Positions 45,342 to 55,186 of a DNA stretch of 64,000 nt are shown here, piece by piece. The stretch spans positions 1 through 64,000 of the forward strand of contig NZ_JACVDA010000003.1 of the NCBI RefSeq assembly GCF_016552165.1, written 5' to 3'. The notes under the pieces were generated by a model that saw only the letters and a list, made by a program, of their open reading frames with translations, did not search any database and was not told where the DNA came from. Made by a program: the position numbers and the translations under genes. The stretch's first letter is position 1; each line of letters begins with the position of its first letter. This DNA comes from Parvimonas parva. Lineage in GTDB: Bacteria; Bacillota; Clostridia; Tissierellales; Peptoniphilaceae.

Positions 45342-46328
45342 TTATTTAAAATTTTTAATTGGTAAGTATCCAACTTCCTTTTGAATGTTAGCAAATTCTG
45401 TTTTGAATTTTTCTGACAATATAGTTTGTTTTAATTTTTTCTTTATACTTTCTTTGTTTTTTTCGTCAAATTTTTCGTAATCTTCAACAATTTCGTTTAA
45501 TTTGATTATATGAAAACCGAATTGACTCTTTACAGGTTCACTAATTTCTCCAACTTTCATCTTACTTGCAGCATCATAAAATTCTTGAACCATAACTCCC
45601 TTTGTAAAAGTTCCTAATGCACCATTATTTTGTTTTACTGAAGGGTCTTTTGATACTTCTTTAGCTACATCTTCAAACTTTTCTCCAGCAGTTAAACGTG
45701 CTTTAACTTTCTTAGCCTCTTCTTCAGTTTTAACTAAAATATGGCTTGCATTAATTTGAGGGCCTTCAAATTTACTTCCTTTATATTTTTGAGCAATTTC
45801 TTCATCTTTTGGTGCATAATTTTCATTAAACCAAGTTTGGAATTTTGTAGAATACATATTATCTTCAATCTTATATTTTAATTCATCTTCAGTAAGTTTA
45901 GCCTTCTCAAGTTCTTCATTAAACTTGTCACCTAATTGCTCTTTAACTTTATTAAAATTATCTTCAATTTCTTCTTTTGTTACAGTTACTTTAGCAATTT
46001 CTTCTTCAGATTTTCCCTCATCTTTATATTCTTTTTCTAATTTAGCAAATTTTTGTTTAACAACTTCAATATTAGAGAACATTTCTAAAATATTTTGTTT
46101 TAAATTTAAAGAAGCTTTTTTCCCTTCATCAGTTGATTCATCATATTTTGCTTTTTGGTCATCTGTATAAGATGCAATTACTCTGTCATATTCTTTTTGA
46201 ATTTGTTCCTCAGTAATATACTTTTCTCCAATTTTTACCATAGCTCCTTTTGGGGCTTTAGCACAAGCTGTTAAAACCATTGCAGATAACGCCATTATAC
46301 TTACAAATTTTATTAATTTATTTTTCAT
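45342..46328 (-). CDS. prsA: PrsA-like peptidyl-prolyl isomerase lipoprotein (foldase)
   Basis: 328 aa. Lipoprotein signal MKNKLIKFVSIMALSAMVLTAC (lipobox LTAC), N-terminal SurA/PrsA helical region (about 30-185), and a parvulin PPIase domain at about 190-290 (INASHILVKTEEEAKKV, SKDPSVKQNNGALGTF, SQFGFHIIKL). Acts outside the membrane in folding secreted proteins. Monocistronic, behind a consensus promoter, consistent with high expression. Confidence 0.92.
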   Translation of the reverse strand: MKNKLIKFVSIMALSAMVLTACAKAPKGAMVKIGEKYITEEQIQKEYDRVIASYTDDQKAKYDESTDEGKKASLNLKQNILEMFSNIEVVKQKFAKLEKEYKDEGKSEEEIAKVTVTKEEIEDNFNKVKEQLGDKFNEELEKAKLTEDELKYKIEDNMYSTKFQTWFNENYAPKDEEIAQKYKGSKFEGPQINASHILVKTEEEAKKVKARLTAGEKFEDVAKEVSKDPSVKQNNGALGTFTKGVMVQEFYDAASKMKVGEISEPVKSQFGFHIIKLNEIVEDYEKFDEKNKESIKKKLKQTILSEKFKTEFANIQKEVGYLPIKNFK

Positions 46329-46366
46329 ATTTCTCTCCTTTTCGATTAATATTTTAATCTTTTGAT

Positions 46367-46395
46367 ATTATACATTATTTTTCTATGAATGTCAA
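46367..46395 (-). promoter_or_regulatory. consensus promoter of prsA
   Basis: Perfect TTGACA (46390-46395) and TATAAT (46367-46372) with a 17-nt spacer on the minus strand, directly after mfd. Confidence 0.85.
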
Positions 46396-46401
46396 AGTTT
46401 T

Positions 46402-49400
46402 TTAGGAATTTTCTCTTTTTAAAGCATATAAACTATCTACTAATTCAATACTTTCTAACAATTTATTCTTATCATAATTAAATATTAATTCTGCCGTTTC
46501 ATTAATATTAAATTCTATCTTTCTAAATAAATTATCAGGCAATTTACCTATTATAGATAAAATATCTCTATTTGACTTATTAAACTTGAATACAACTGAT
46601 TTTTCTCTTTCAATCACTTTTATAAAATCTAAATCAGTTGAAATAATTTTTAAATATGAAACATTCATAACATTTAGAACTGACTTTGGAACATCTCCAA
46701 ATCTATCGGTCAATTCATCATAAATTTCATCAAAATCATCTCTTGAAGTTATGCTGGCGATTTTTTTATACATATCAATCTTTTGTCCACTATCACTTAT
46801 ATAACTTGAAGGAATATATGCATCAACTGACAATTCAATAGTAGTTTGACTTTTAATTTGTAGAGTTTCCCCTTTAACCGTCTTGATGCTTTCTTCTAAC
46901 ATTCTTACATACATTTCATAACCGATAGTTTCAATATGTCCTGATTGACATTCTCCTAAAATATTCCCGGCACCACGAAGTTCTAAATCTCTCATAGCTA
47001 TTTTAAAACCTGAACCGAATTCTGAAAAATCTCTTATCGCCATTAATCTCTTTTCAGAAATTTCAGTTAGAACTTTATCTTTATCATAAGTAAAATATGC
47101 ATAAGCTCTTCTCTTTGAACGACCTATTCTTCCCTTCAACTGATAAAGCTGTGATAATCCCATTTTATCTGCATCGTATATAATCATAGTATTACAATTT
47201 TTTATATCCATTCCGGTTTCGATGATAGTCGTGCATAACAAAATATCGTATTCTCCTTCTTGGAAATCATACATAATATCTTCTAATTCCTTATTCGATA
47301 ATTTGCTATGAGCCATAGCAATTCTAGCATCAGGAACTAACTTTGACAGCTCAACATACATCTTATCCATATCTTTTATTCGATTATATACAAAATAAAC
47401 TTGTCCACCTCTATTTATTTCCTTATAAATAGCCTCTCTAATTACAGAATCATTATATTCTAAAACAAATGTGGCAATAGTTACTCTCTCTTCAGGGGCA
47501 TCATCTAAAATACTCATATCCCTAATTCCTACCAAACTCATTTGCATAGTTCTAGGTATTGGTGTAGCAGATAAAGATAGAACATCAATATTTTCCTTTA
47601 TTTTTTTTAATGCCTCTTTATGTTTAACTCCAAACCTTTGTTCTTCATCTATTATTAAAAGTCCTAAATCTTTAAATTCTAAATTTTTAGATAATAATTT
47701 ATGTGTACCTATAAGTAAATTTATTTTGCCGGACTTTAAATCTTTCAAAATTTCTTTTTGTCTTGCAGGAGTTCTAAATCTACTAAGCATTTCAACTTCT
47801 ACCGGAAAATTTCCAATTCTTTCGACAGCAGTATTATAATGTTGTTGAGCAAGTATTGTGGTAGGTACTAAAAAAGCAACCTGTTTATCGTCCATCATAG
47901 CTTTAAAAGCAGACCTTAATGCTACTTCCGTTTTCCCATATCCAACATCACCACAAAGCAATCTATCCATCGGCTTAAAACTTTCCATATCTTTCTTTAT
48001 TTCATCAATAGCTCTAAGCTGTGAATATGTTTCTTCATAAATAAAACTATCTTCAAATTCTTTTTGCCAAGTTGTATCCTCAGAAAAAGAAAACCCTCTA
48101 AGCTTATCTCTCTTTGCATAAAGTTGAACTAAATCCAATGCAATCTCATCTAAAACTTTTTTAGCACGAGTTTTAGTCTTGACCCAATCATTTGAACCTA
48201 ATTTATTCAACTTCGGTTTATATCCATCCTTCCCAATATATTTTTGAATCAAATTCATTTGGTCAGTTGGAATATATAATTTATCATTTGCCTTATACAA
48301 AATCAAAATATGGTCTTTGACTATTCCGTCAACTTCAATCTGTTCAATACCTCTATATTCACCGATTCCATGATTTTCATGAACGACAAAATCTCCAACA
48401 TTTAAATCTGTATAAGAAAGCAAATTTTCTTTTTTCTTTTTATTTGATTTTTTATAAGTTTTTTTAACAGTTCCATAAATTTCTTTATGTGTTAAAAATA
48501 AAATCTTTTGATCCGGATATTCAAAGCCGGACTCTAAATTTATTGTAGAAATTCCAAGAATAGAAGATTTTAATTCAAAATCCAGTCCATCAAAAACTGT
48601 CGAGTTTATATTTTCAGAAAATAACATTTCTTTTAAATTATTTGCCTTTTCAACAGAACCTGCAAAAATTACAATTTTATATCCTCTTTGCAATTTATAT
48701 TTTAAACTTTGAAATAATACATCAAATCTTCTATTGAACATTTCTATTTCAATAGTTTTTAAATTTATAATGCTTTTAGCATTTATTATTTTTGTTCTCT
48801 TTAAAAGCTGTGTAAAATTAACAACACTAAATTCTTTAATCCTTCTTAGAATACTATCAAAAGGAATTAAAATATCTTTATGTGAATCTAAAATTTCAGC
48901 ATTTTCAATAGAAAACATTACATTTTCGTGAAATAAATTTTCTATTTCTAAATTTCTATCATAAATTTTTAAAATATCTTCTGTACAAATTATAGAATCT
49001 TTTTCTAAATAATCTAAAATAGTCGAAAAACTTCCCTTTTTTATATATGGTGAAATCAAGTCCATATTAGAAATATGATAATTTGTTTTTAAATCATCAT
49101 AAATTCTATAAAATTTTTCTGTTGATTTTTCGACATCTTTCCCAAATAATTTTAATTTTTGTAGTTTTTCAATGTCTTTCTTTAAACCATTTAAAATATT
49201 TTCAACATCAGCTTTTGACAAGACCATTTCTTTGGCAGGTATTATCTCTATTTTATTAAGTTTTTCAATAGACCTTTGACTATTTATATCAAAAGAACGT
49301 ATTGAATCTACTTCATCTCCAAAAAGCTCAATTCTAATAGGATTTTTAAAGTTTACAGGATAAATATCAAGTATTGACCCTCTTATAGAAAACTGTCCCT

Positions 49401-49911
49401 TTGCCTCAACAAAATCAACCCTATCATAATGCATTTTTATCAATTTTTCAGTTAATTCTTCAAAATCTATTTCAGAATCTTCATCGATATTAATATAATG
49501 TGATTTAAAAAATTTCGGTGTACTAATTTTTTTTGATAATGCACTTGAAGTTGTAATCATTATGAATTTTTCTTTGGAAATCAGTCTATTCATTATTTCT
49601 ATTCTATTGTTTTCAAGATTTGTTTCCAAACTATTTATATTGTGAAATCTTATATCAAAATTCGGATAAACAACAACCTTATCTCCTATCAAATTTTTTA
49701 ACTCATCACAAAGTTCATTTGCTCTATTTTCAGTTTCGACAAGTAACACTAAATTTTTATCAGAAAAATCACTAAAAATAGAATATATCACATGAGATAA
49801 ACTTTCTTTTATGAGTCCATTACAATAGATTGGAACATTATTTGATTTTAAATTTGAAACCATTTCTAAATATGATTCATTATTCTTTAAAAAATCAATT
49901 AAAAAATTCAT
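46402..49911 (-). CDS. mfd: transcription-repair coupling factor Mfd
   Basis: 1169 aa. UvrB-homology N terminus (about 1-350), RNA-polymerase-interacting domain (VVHENHGIGEYRGIE; LYIPTDQMNLIQKYI), RecG-like translocase with Walker A GDVGYGKTEVALRSAFKAM and DEEQRFGVKHKE, SATPIPRTMQMSL, QLKGRIGRSKRRAYAY, and the C-terminal D7 domain. Releases stalled RNA polymerase and recruits UvrA. AAGGAGAG before the ATG. Last gene of glmU-prs-pth-mfd; a terminator hairpin lies between pth and mfd. Confidence 0.97.
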   Translation of the reverse strand: MNFLIDFLKNNESYLEMVSNLKSNNVPIYCNGLIKESLSHVIYSIFSDFSDKNLVLLVETENRANELCDELKNLIGDKVVVYPNFDIRFHNINSLETNLENNRIEIMNRLISKEKFIMITTSSALSKKISTPKFFKSHYINIDEDSEIDFEELTEKLIKMHYDRVDFVEAKGQFSIRGSILDIYPVNFKNPIRIELFGDEVDSIRSFDINSQRSIEKLNKIEIIPAKEMVLSKADVENILNGLKKDIEKLQKLKLFGKDVEKSTEKFYRIYDDLKTNYHISNMDLISPYIKKGSFSTILDYLEKDSIICTEDILKIYDRNLEIENLFHENVMFSIENAEILDSHKDILIPFDSILRRIKEFSVVNFTQLLKRTKIINAKSIINLKTIEIEMFNRRFDVLFQSLKYKLQRGYKIVIFAGSVEKANNLKEMLFSENINSTVFDGLDFELKSSILGISTINLESGFEYPDQKILFLTHKEIYGTVKKTYKKSNKKKKENLLSYTDLNVGDFVVHENHGIGEYRGIEQIEVDGIVKDHILILYKANDKLYIPTDQMNLIQKYIGKDGYKPKLNKLGSNDWVKTKTRAKKVLDEIALDLVQLYAKRDKLRGFSFSEDTTWQKEFEDSFIYEETYSQLRAIDEIKKDMESFKPMDRLLCGDVGYGKTEVALRSAFKAMMDDKQVAFLVPTTILAQQHYNTAVERIGNFPVEVEMLSRFRTPARQKEILKDLKSGKINLLIGTHKLLSKNLEFKDLGLLIIDEEQRFGVKHKEALKKIKENIDVLSLSATPIPRTMQMSLVGIRDMSILDDAPEERVTIATFVLEYNDSVIREAIYKEINRGGQVYFVYNRIKDMDKMYVELSKLVPDARIAMAHSKLSNKELEDIMYDFQEGEYDILLCTTIIETGMDIKNCNTMIIYDADKMGLSQLYQLKGRIGRSKRRAYAYFTYDKDKVLTEISEKRLMAIRDFSEFGSGFKIAMRDLELRGAGNILGECQSGHIETIGYEMYVRMLEESIKTVKGETLQIKSQTTIELSVDAYIPSSYISDSGQKIDMYKKIASITSRDDFDEIYDELTDRFGDVPKSVLNVMNVSYLKIISTDLDFIKVIEREKSVVFKFNKSNRDILSIIGKLPDNLFRKIEFNINETAELIFNYDKNKLLESIELVDSLYALKRENS

Positions 49912-49928
49912 AAACTCTCCTTGCTCTA

Positions 49929-49960
49929 TAAAAAATATAGAGGAATATTATTCCTCTATA
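49929..49960 (-). terminator. terminator overlapping the end of pth
   Basis: A 25-bp palindrome (TATAGAGGAA arms) that includes the pth stop codon, followed by Us on the minus strand. It should reduce read-through into mfd. Confidence 0.8.
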
Positions 49961-50535
49961 CACATTCCGTTAAATTTACACATTGTTTTGTCAACATCGC
50001 TTTTTATTATTTCTTCAACTGCCTCTGCAGAAATTTCCAATTCTTTTTCTAAAATTTTCTTTTCAGAAGTTGAAAAACTACTTAAAACAAAATCTTTTAA
50101 ATCCATATAACTAGGACATTTTCCAACACTTACCTTAACCCTTGGAAAACAATCCGTTTCTAAATGGTAAATTATTGATTTTAAGCCATTATGCGTTCCG
50201 GCACTTCCTTTTTTCTTTACTCTAATAGTTCCAAAAGGAATATCTATATCATCTACTATAACAATAATATTTTCAGGTTTTATTTTAAAATAATTTACCG
50301 CATCTATAACAGCCTCTCCGGATAAATTCATATAAGTAAGTGGTTTAAGGAAAATACATTTTTTACCAAACATATTTATCTGTCCGTAAAAAGATTTAAA
50401 TTTTTCTTTTTTCATGTTGATATTATATTTTTCAGCTAAAATATCAATAACCCCATATCCAACATTATGTCTTGTTCCAACATAATTTTTTCCGGGATTT
50501 CCAAGACCTACAATTAAATATATATTATCTTCCAT
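49948..50535 (-). CDS. pth: peptidyl-tRNA hydrolase
   Basis: 195 aa. IVGLGNPGKNYVGTRHNVGYGVID holds the active-site His; PLTYMNLSGEAV, VIVDDIDIPFGTIRVKKKGSAGTHNGLKSI are typical. The ATG used overlaps the end of prs by 11 nt; a TTG lies one codon upstream. Recycles peptidyl-tRNA. The glmU-prs-pth-mfd order is conserved in Firmicutes. Confidence 0.96.
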   Translation of the reverse strand: MEDNIYLIVGLGNPGKNYVGTRHNVGYGVIDILAEKYNINMKKEKFKSFYGQINMFGKKCIFLKPLTYMNLSGEAVIDAVNYFKIKPENIIVIVDDIDIPFGTIRVKKKGSAGTHNGLKSIIYHLETDCFPRVKVSVGKCPSYMDLKDFVLSSFSTSEKKILEKELEISAEAVEEIIKSDVDKTMCKFNGMCIEE

Positions 50536-51487
50536 CAAATAACATACTCACCGGTCTGTTGTTATTTATTCTATCAATAGCTTTTGCAAAATATTGAGCA
50601 ACTGATACAACTTCAACTTTTCCACCTAAGTTATTTTCTTGAGGAATAGTATCTGTTACAACACATTTTTCAACTTTTGAATTGGCAATATTTTCTAAGG
50701 CTTTACCTGAAAATACTCCATGACTTGCAGTTATATAAACTTTTTTTGCCCCCTTTGCTATCAAAGCATTGGCTGCATTTGTAATAGTTCCTGCTGTATC
50801 TATAATGTCATCAACGATTATACAAGTTTTTCCTTCAATATCTCCTATGATATTCATAACTTCTGAAACATTTGGACGCGGTCTTCTCTTTTCAATAATT
50901 GCAATTGGTAAATCTAAATAATTAGAGAATTTTCTTGCTCTTGTAACTCCACCTAAATCAGGAGAAACTACAACCATATTTTCTCTATTTTCATCTTTTA
51001 ATTCATCTTTAAAGAAATCAGCAAGTGGTTTAATCGCTGAAAGATGGTCAACAGGAATATCAAAATATCCTTGAATTTGTCCTGCGTGTAAATCCATTGT
51101 TATAACTCTATCAGCACCTGATTTTTCGATTAGATTTGCAACTAATTTTGCAGTTATCGGTTCTCTAGCTTTTGTTTTTCTGTCTTGTCTTGCATATCCA
51201 TAATAAGGCACAACAACATTAATTCTTCCTGCTGATGCTCTCTTGAATGCATCAACCATAATTAAAACTTCCATAAGGTTGTCGTTTGTTGGACTACAAG
51301 TTGGTTGAATGATATAAACATCATAACCTCTTACAGTTTCTTCAACAGAAAGATTAATTTCTCCATCACTAAATTTTCCGATATTTATTTCTCCTAATGG
51401 CATATCAAGGCATTTACAAATATCTTCTGCAAATTTTCTATTTGCAGTTCCTGAAAAAATTTTCATAGGTCCAGTATAAGCTAACAT
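50525..51487 (-). CDS. prs: ribose-phosphate pyrophosphokinase
   Basis: 320 aa; makes PRPP for nucleotides, His and Trp. YGYARQDRKTKAREPITAK, TMDLHAGQIQGYFDIPVDHL, VVSPDLGGVTRARKF and the PRPP-binding loop CIIVDDIIDTAGT are all present. It lies 16 nt downstream of glmU. Confidence 0.97.
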   Translation of the reverse strand: MLAYTGPMKIFSGTANRKFAEDICKCLDMPLGEINIGKFSDGEINLSVEETVRGYDVYIIQPTCSPTNDNLMEVLIMVDAFKRASAGRINVVVPYYGYARQDRKTKAREPITAKLVANLIEKSGADRVITMDLHAGQIQGYFDIPVDHLSAIKPLADFFKDELKDENRENMVVVSPDLGGVTRARKFSNYLDLPIAIIEKRRPRPNVSEVMNIIGDIEGKTCIIVDDIIDTAGTITNAANALIAKGAKKVYITASHGVFSGKALENIANSKVEKCVVTDTIPQENNLGGKVEVVSVAQYFAKAIDRINNNRPVSMLFDGR

Positions 51488-51503
51488 AATTCCTCCTAAA
51501 ATA

Positions 51504-52889
51504 TTACTTTTTTATTTTTAAATTCTTTTTATAAACCCAATTTTCTTTTTCAAAAGTTTCACTACGTCCAATTATAAGTGAACCTTCTTTTTCTACATCT
51601 GAAACGACAGTTGTTCCGGCTGCTATAAAAGTATCATTTGCAATTTCTACCGGAGAAACTATATTTGAGTTACTACCAACAAAACAGCCATCTCCAATTT
51701 TAGAAATATGTTTATTCTTTCCATCATAATTTACTAAAATAGAACCACAACCCATATTTACATCTTTACCAATAATAGCATCACCAATATAAGCTAAATG
51801 TCCAGCCTTAGTATTTTCTCCAATCGTAGAATTTTTAACTTCAACAAAGTTTCCGATATGAACACTACCCTTTAATATACTATTTGGTCTAAGATGAGCA
51901 AAAGGTCCCATAGTAACATCATTTTCTACTATACTATCTTCTATGTATGAACTCTTAATAATTACATTATCACCGATTGTTGAGTTTTCTATAAGAGTAT
52001 CACCTGTTATATATACATTTTCTCCAATTGTAGTATTTCCTAAAATTCTGGCACCACTTCCGATAAATGTATCTATTCCTATATTTATTCCTTTTTCTAT
52101 AACGGTATTTTCCGGATTTTCCATTACAACACCATTTTTCATATACTCAGCATTTATTCTGTAACGCATAATTTTTTCTGCTTCAAAAAGCTGAAGTTTT
52201 GAATTTATTCCATAAATTTCTTCAATGTCGTCAAGTTTATATGTAGAAACAAGTTCTCCGTCTTGAACTAAAACCTTAATCGCATCTGTAAGATATAATT
52301 CATTTTGTGCATTATTTCTATCTATCTTAGTTATAGAATTTTTTAAAGCTCTCCCGTTAAAAACATAAATTCCTGAATTTATTTCTTTAACTCTTTTTTC
52401 TTCTATATTTGCATCTTTATCTTCAACAATTTTTAAGAATCTTCCTTCAGAATCCTTAATTATATGCCCATATCCTGTTGTATCATTAATAAAAGCAGTT
52501 AGAACAGTAGCTTTTGATTTCATATCAATATGTTCATCTAATAATTTTTGTAAAGTTTCTCCTTTTATCAAAGGAGTATCCCCACTCAAAATTAAAACAT
52601 TATCTTCATCTTCAATCTCATCTATTGTAAGTTGAACTGCGTAACCTGTACCATAAGGAAATTCTTTACCAATTTTTTGCTCTTTATAAAGCACCTTATT
52701 TTCAAATTTTTCTTCAACTTCATTTTTATTTTTTCCAACAATAATTATAGTCTTATCACTACCGGCATCGCAACTTGCATCATAAACATAATCAATCAAA
52801 GGTCTATTTACAATCTTATGTAAAACTTTTGATTTTTTACTTTTCATTCTGGTACCTTCTCCGGCAGCTAATATGATTGTAATATTCAT
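51504..52889 (-). CDS. glmU: bifunctional GlmU (GlcNAc-1-P uridyltransferase / GlcN-1-P acetyltransferase)
   Basis: 461 aa; makes UDP-GlcNAc for peptidoglycan. N-terminal pyrophosphorylase with LAAGEGTRMKSKKSKVLHKI, C-terminal left-handed beta-helix acetyltransferase (from about 255; hexapeptide repeats such as IGENVYITGDTLIENSTIGD; catalytic region FVEVKNSTIGENTKAGHLAYIGDA). AGGAGTTGAGTT precedes the ATG. First gene of glmU-prs-pth-mfd, with three promoter-like repeat units upstream. Confidence 0.97.
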   Translation of the reverse strand: MNITIILAAGEGTRMKSKKSKVLHKIVNRPLIDYVYDASCDAGSDKTIIIVGKNKNEVEEKFENKVLYKEQKIGKEFPYGTGYAVQLTIDEIEDEDNVLILSGDTPLIKGETLQKLLDEHIDMKSKATVLTAFINDTTGYGHIIKDSEGRFLKIVEDKDANIEEKRVKEINSGIYVFNGRALKNSITKIDRNNAQNELYLTDAIKVLVQDGELVSTYKLDDIEEIYGINSKLQLFEAEKIMRYRINAEYMKNGVVMENPENTVIEKGINIGIDTFIGSGARILGNTTIGENVYITGDTLIENSTIGDNVIIKSSYIEDSIVENDVTMGPFAHLRPNSILKGSVHIGNFVEVKNSTIGENTKAGHLAYIGDAIIGKDVNMGCGSILVNYDGKNKHISKIGDGCFVGSNSNIVSPVEIANDTFIAAGTTVVSDVEKEGSLIIGRSETFEKENWVYKKNLKIKK

Positions 52890-53140
52890 AACTCAACTCC
52901 TAACTATAAAAAAATATACTTTATTCATTATAAAAAACATATTTATTATATCATATCGAAAATCTAAAAGTTAATTAAACAACTACAATAAAATAAATGC
53001 AGTTTTTTATAAGAAAACAAAACTACATTTATTAGATCATATTTTCACTTTAGATAATCTTTAAATGGTAAATATGATGAAATAAATACACTTTTATACA
53101 ATAACCATAAAACTGTATTTATTATAACATAATTCTTACA
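52890..53140 (-). repeat. three diverged tandem promoter/inverted-repeat units upstream of glmU
   Basis: Three related 22-23-nt segments (plus strand 52934-52955, 53019-53041, 53109-53131) share AAAAC-N3-ATTTATTA and end in CATA; read on the minus strand each resembles a -10 (TATAAT, CTAAT-type, TATAAT) followed by AATAAAT-N3-GTTTT. Units 2 and 3 form inverted repeats: ATAAATGCAGTTTT / AAAACTACATTTAT (52994-53032) and 17-bp arms with one mismatch (53080-53123). No ORF. Possible regulatory array or remnants of a small repeat family. Confidence 0.6.
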
Positions 53141-53184
53141 AAAAAAAAACAAAAAAGAGAGATATTCTAAACATATCTCTCTTT
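53141..53184 (-). terminator. terminator of the exporter/ECF operon
   Basis: AAAGAGAGATAT / ATATCTCTCTTT with a 7-nt loop; long U-rich tail on the minus strand. Confidence 0.88.
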
Positions 53185-53199
53185 GAAGGAATTAAAAAA

Positions 53200-53778
53200 T
53201 TATTTTATTTTTTTGAAATGTTTTTCTAAAATTTTATTTCCGATTATAACACCAATACCAGCTAGGACAAATACTATTGTCAAAGTAATTAATGCATAAG
53301 TTCCTGATGAATATTTTATCATTTCATTTAAAGCGCTCTCTGTCATTCCATTTTTACCAATCCAAGTATCTTTGAATGATTGTAAAAAGAAATTTACAGG
53401 GATAACTTGCCCGCATTCACTACCCACTTGTAACAATCCAAAAGCGACAAATTGTGCAATTTTATTTTTATACCCTGCACTGCTAAGAATAACTTCTCCA
53501 ATAATTGCTGAAACTGTATAAGAAATAATCCATGGAAGATAGAAACCCGCTCCTGCCATAACTATTAAGAAAATTGCTGAGAACAAAAAGAAGCTTCCTT
53601 TTTTACCAATTTTATTACACATAAATACAAAAACGGTTCCTGAAAACAAACCTGCAACTCCCGGACTAACACAATGAGTAAATGCTCCTAATGGGAATAA
53701 TGCAAATGTTACAATCATTGTAACAACCAAACTTATTGCTCCTAAAATAGCAACTAAAATCAAATCTTTAACTTTCAT
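53200..53778 (-). CDS. ECF transporter S component, MptD/Trep_Strep family
   Basis: 192-aa membrane protein with about five to six helices; the N terminus LILVAILGAISLVVTMIV and the central SPGVAGLFSGTVFVFMCNKIGKKGSFFL fit the Trep_Strep group of substrate-binding S components. Substrate unknown. Its start overlaps the end of the ATPase gene by 11 nt; last gene of the five-gene operon. Confidence 0.85.
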   Translation of the reverse strand: MKVKDLILVAILGAISLVVTMIVTFALFPLGAFTHCVSPGVAGLFSGTVFVFMCNKIGKKGSFFLFSAIFLIVMAGAGFYLPWIISYTVSAIIGEVILSSAGYKNKIAQFVAFGLLQVGSECGQVIPVNFFLQSFKDTWIGKNGMTESALNEMIKYSSGTYALITLTIVFVLAGIGVIIGNKILEKHFKKIK

Positions 53779-55186
53779 TCTCTCTTCCTCCTTTTATTTT
53801 TTGAAAAATATTAGTTAATTGATTTCTTTCTTTTAAAACAAAATCTTGTGAAATTTTTCCTTCTTCAAGGAATATCACTCTATCTACAACCCTTGACAAT
53901 AATTCATAATCATGTGAAATTAAAATTATCGCTTTATCTTTTGATAAATTTTTTATAATATCTGAAATTACAAGCATATTATTAAAATCTAATCCACTTG
54001 TAGGCTCATCTAAAATCAAAATGTCTGAATTACTTTTAGCACAAATACCCATAAGTAATCTTTGTTTTTCTCCTCCTGAAAGAGAAAAAGGGTGAGAATT
54101 TCTCTTTTCATAAAGATTTACAATATTTAAAATATCTAAGATTTCATCTTCTTTTAAATTTTTATTCGACAACAAAAACTCTGAAAATACACTTTCTGAA
54201 AATAATTGATAATCCACATCTTGCATCAAAACAAAAGGTAATTTTGAACTAAAAATTTCTCCAGAATTCTTTTTATATATTCCTGAAATTAATTTTGAAA
54301 TTGTTGATTTTCCTACTCCGTTTTTCCCAACAAGTCCAATAATTTCTCCTCTATACACATCAAAGGAAATATCTTTTATAATATCTTTAAATTTAAGATT
54401 TTTAACTTCCAAAACTTTTTCATCTTGCTTATAGTTTTCTTTTTTTACCAATTCTTCATCAAAAGGATTTAGACTTCTAAGGTCATCTGCTCTGTAATTT
54501 AAAGCCTCTTTTCTCTCTAAATTCGCTATAAGTTTTCCATTGTTTATATGAATTAATCTGTCAAGCAATTCTTTCAAATAAAAAATTCTATGCTCAACAA
54601 CAACTATCGTATATCCATTTTCTTTTAATTTTGAAAAAATTTCTTTTAAAAGTTCGATTCCAAGATAATCTAAATTTGCAGACGGCTCATCAAATATCAA
54701 AGTCTTGGCATCTAAGATAGAAACACAAGCAATAGATATTTTTTGTTTCTCTCCACCTGAAATTTCTAAAACATTTTTATTTAATATATTTTCAAGTCCA
54801 AAAAATTTAGAAATATTATCTATTTTTTCTAAAATTTCTTTTACTTCATATCCCAAATTTTCTAAAGTAAAAGCCAACTCTGAGGTAGTATTATCCGTAA
54901 AGAATTGTCCTCTTGGATTTTGAGAAACAGAGCCTATCATCTTACATAATTCATAATTTTTACAATCCTTAGTATTTTTATCATCAATAAAAATTTCTCC
55001 TAAAAGTTTTCCATCATGAATATGTGGAATAAGTCCATTTATACACTTATATATCGTAGATTTGCCTGAGCCTGATGCTCCTGTTATAAGTACTAACTCT
55101 CCTGTATTTATTTCAAAATTTATATCTTCTAATGCTTTCTTATCCGAATCTTCATAAGTGAAACTTACATTATTAAATTTTATCAA
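53768..55186 (-). CDS. ECF transporter ATPase with two fused ABC domains
   Basis: 472 aa from a TTG start (LIKFNNVSFTYED) placed 5 nt after GGAGGTGG; the frame opens further without a ribosome site. Two ABC domains: first with GASGSGKST, ISGGEKQKISIA, LIFDEPSANLD; second (about 255-470) with GKNGVGKST, LSGGEKQRLLMG, LILDEPTSGLD. Both Walker B glutamates are intact. It energises the adjacent EcfT and S component. It overlaps ecfT by 14 nt. Confidence 0.92.
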   Translation of the reverse strand: MIKFNNVSFTYEDSDKKALEDINFEINTGELVLITGASGSGKSTIYKCINGLIPHIHDGKLLGEIFIDDKNTKDCKNYELCKMIGSVSQNPRGQFFTDNTTSELAFTLENLGYEVKEILEKIDNISKFFGLENILNKNVLEISGGEKQKISIACVSILDAKTLIFDEPSANLDYLGIELLKEIFSKLKENGYTIVVVEHRIFYLKELLDRLIHINNGKLIANLERKEALNYRADDLRSLNPFDEELVKKENYKQDEKVLEVKNLKFKDIIKDISFDVYRGEIIGLVGKNGVGKSTISKLISGIYKKNSGEIFSSKLPFVLMQDVDYQLFSESVFSEFLLSNKNLKEDEILDILNIVNLYEKRNSHPFSLSGGEKQRLLMGICAKSNSDILILDEPTSGLDFNNMLVISDIIKNLSKDKAIILISHDYELLSRVVDRVIFLEEGKISQDFVLKERNQLTNIFQKIKGGRENES

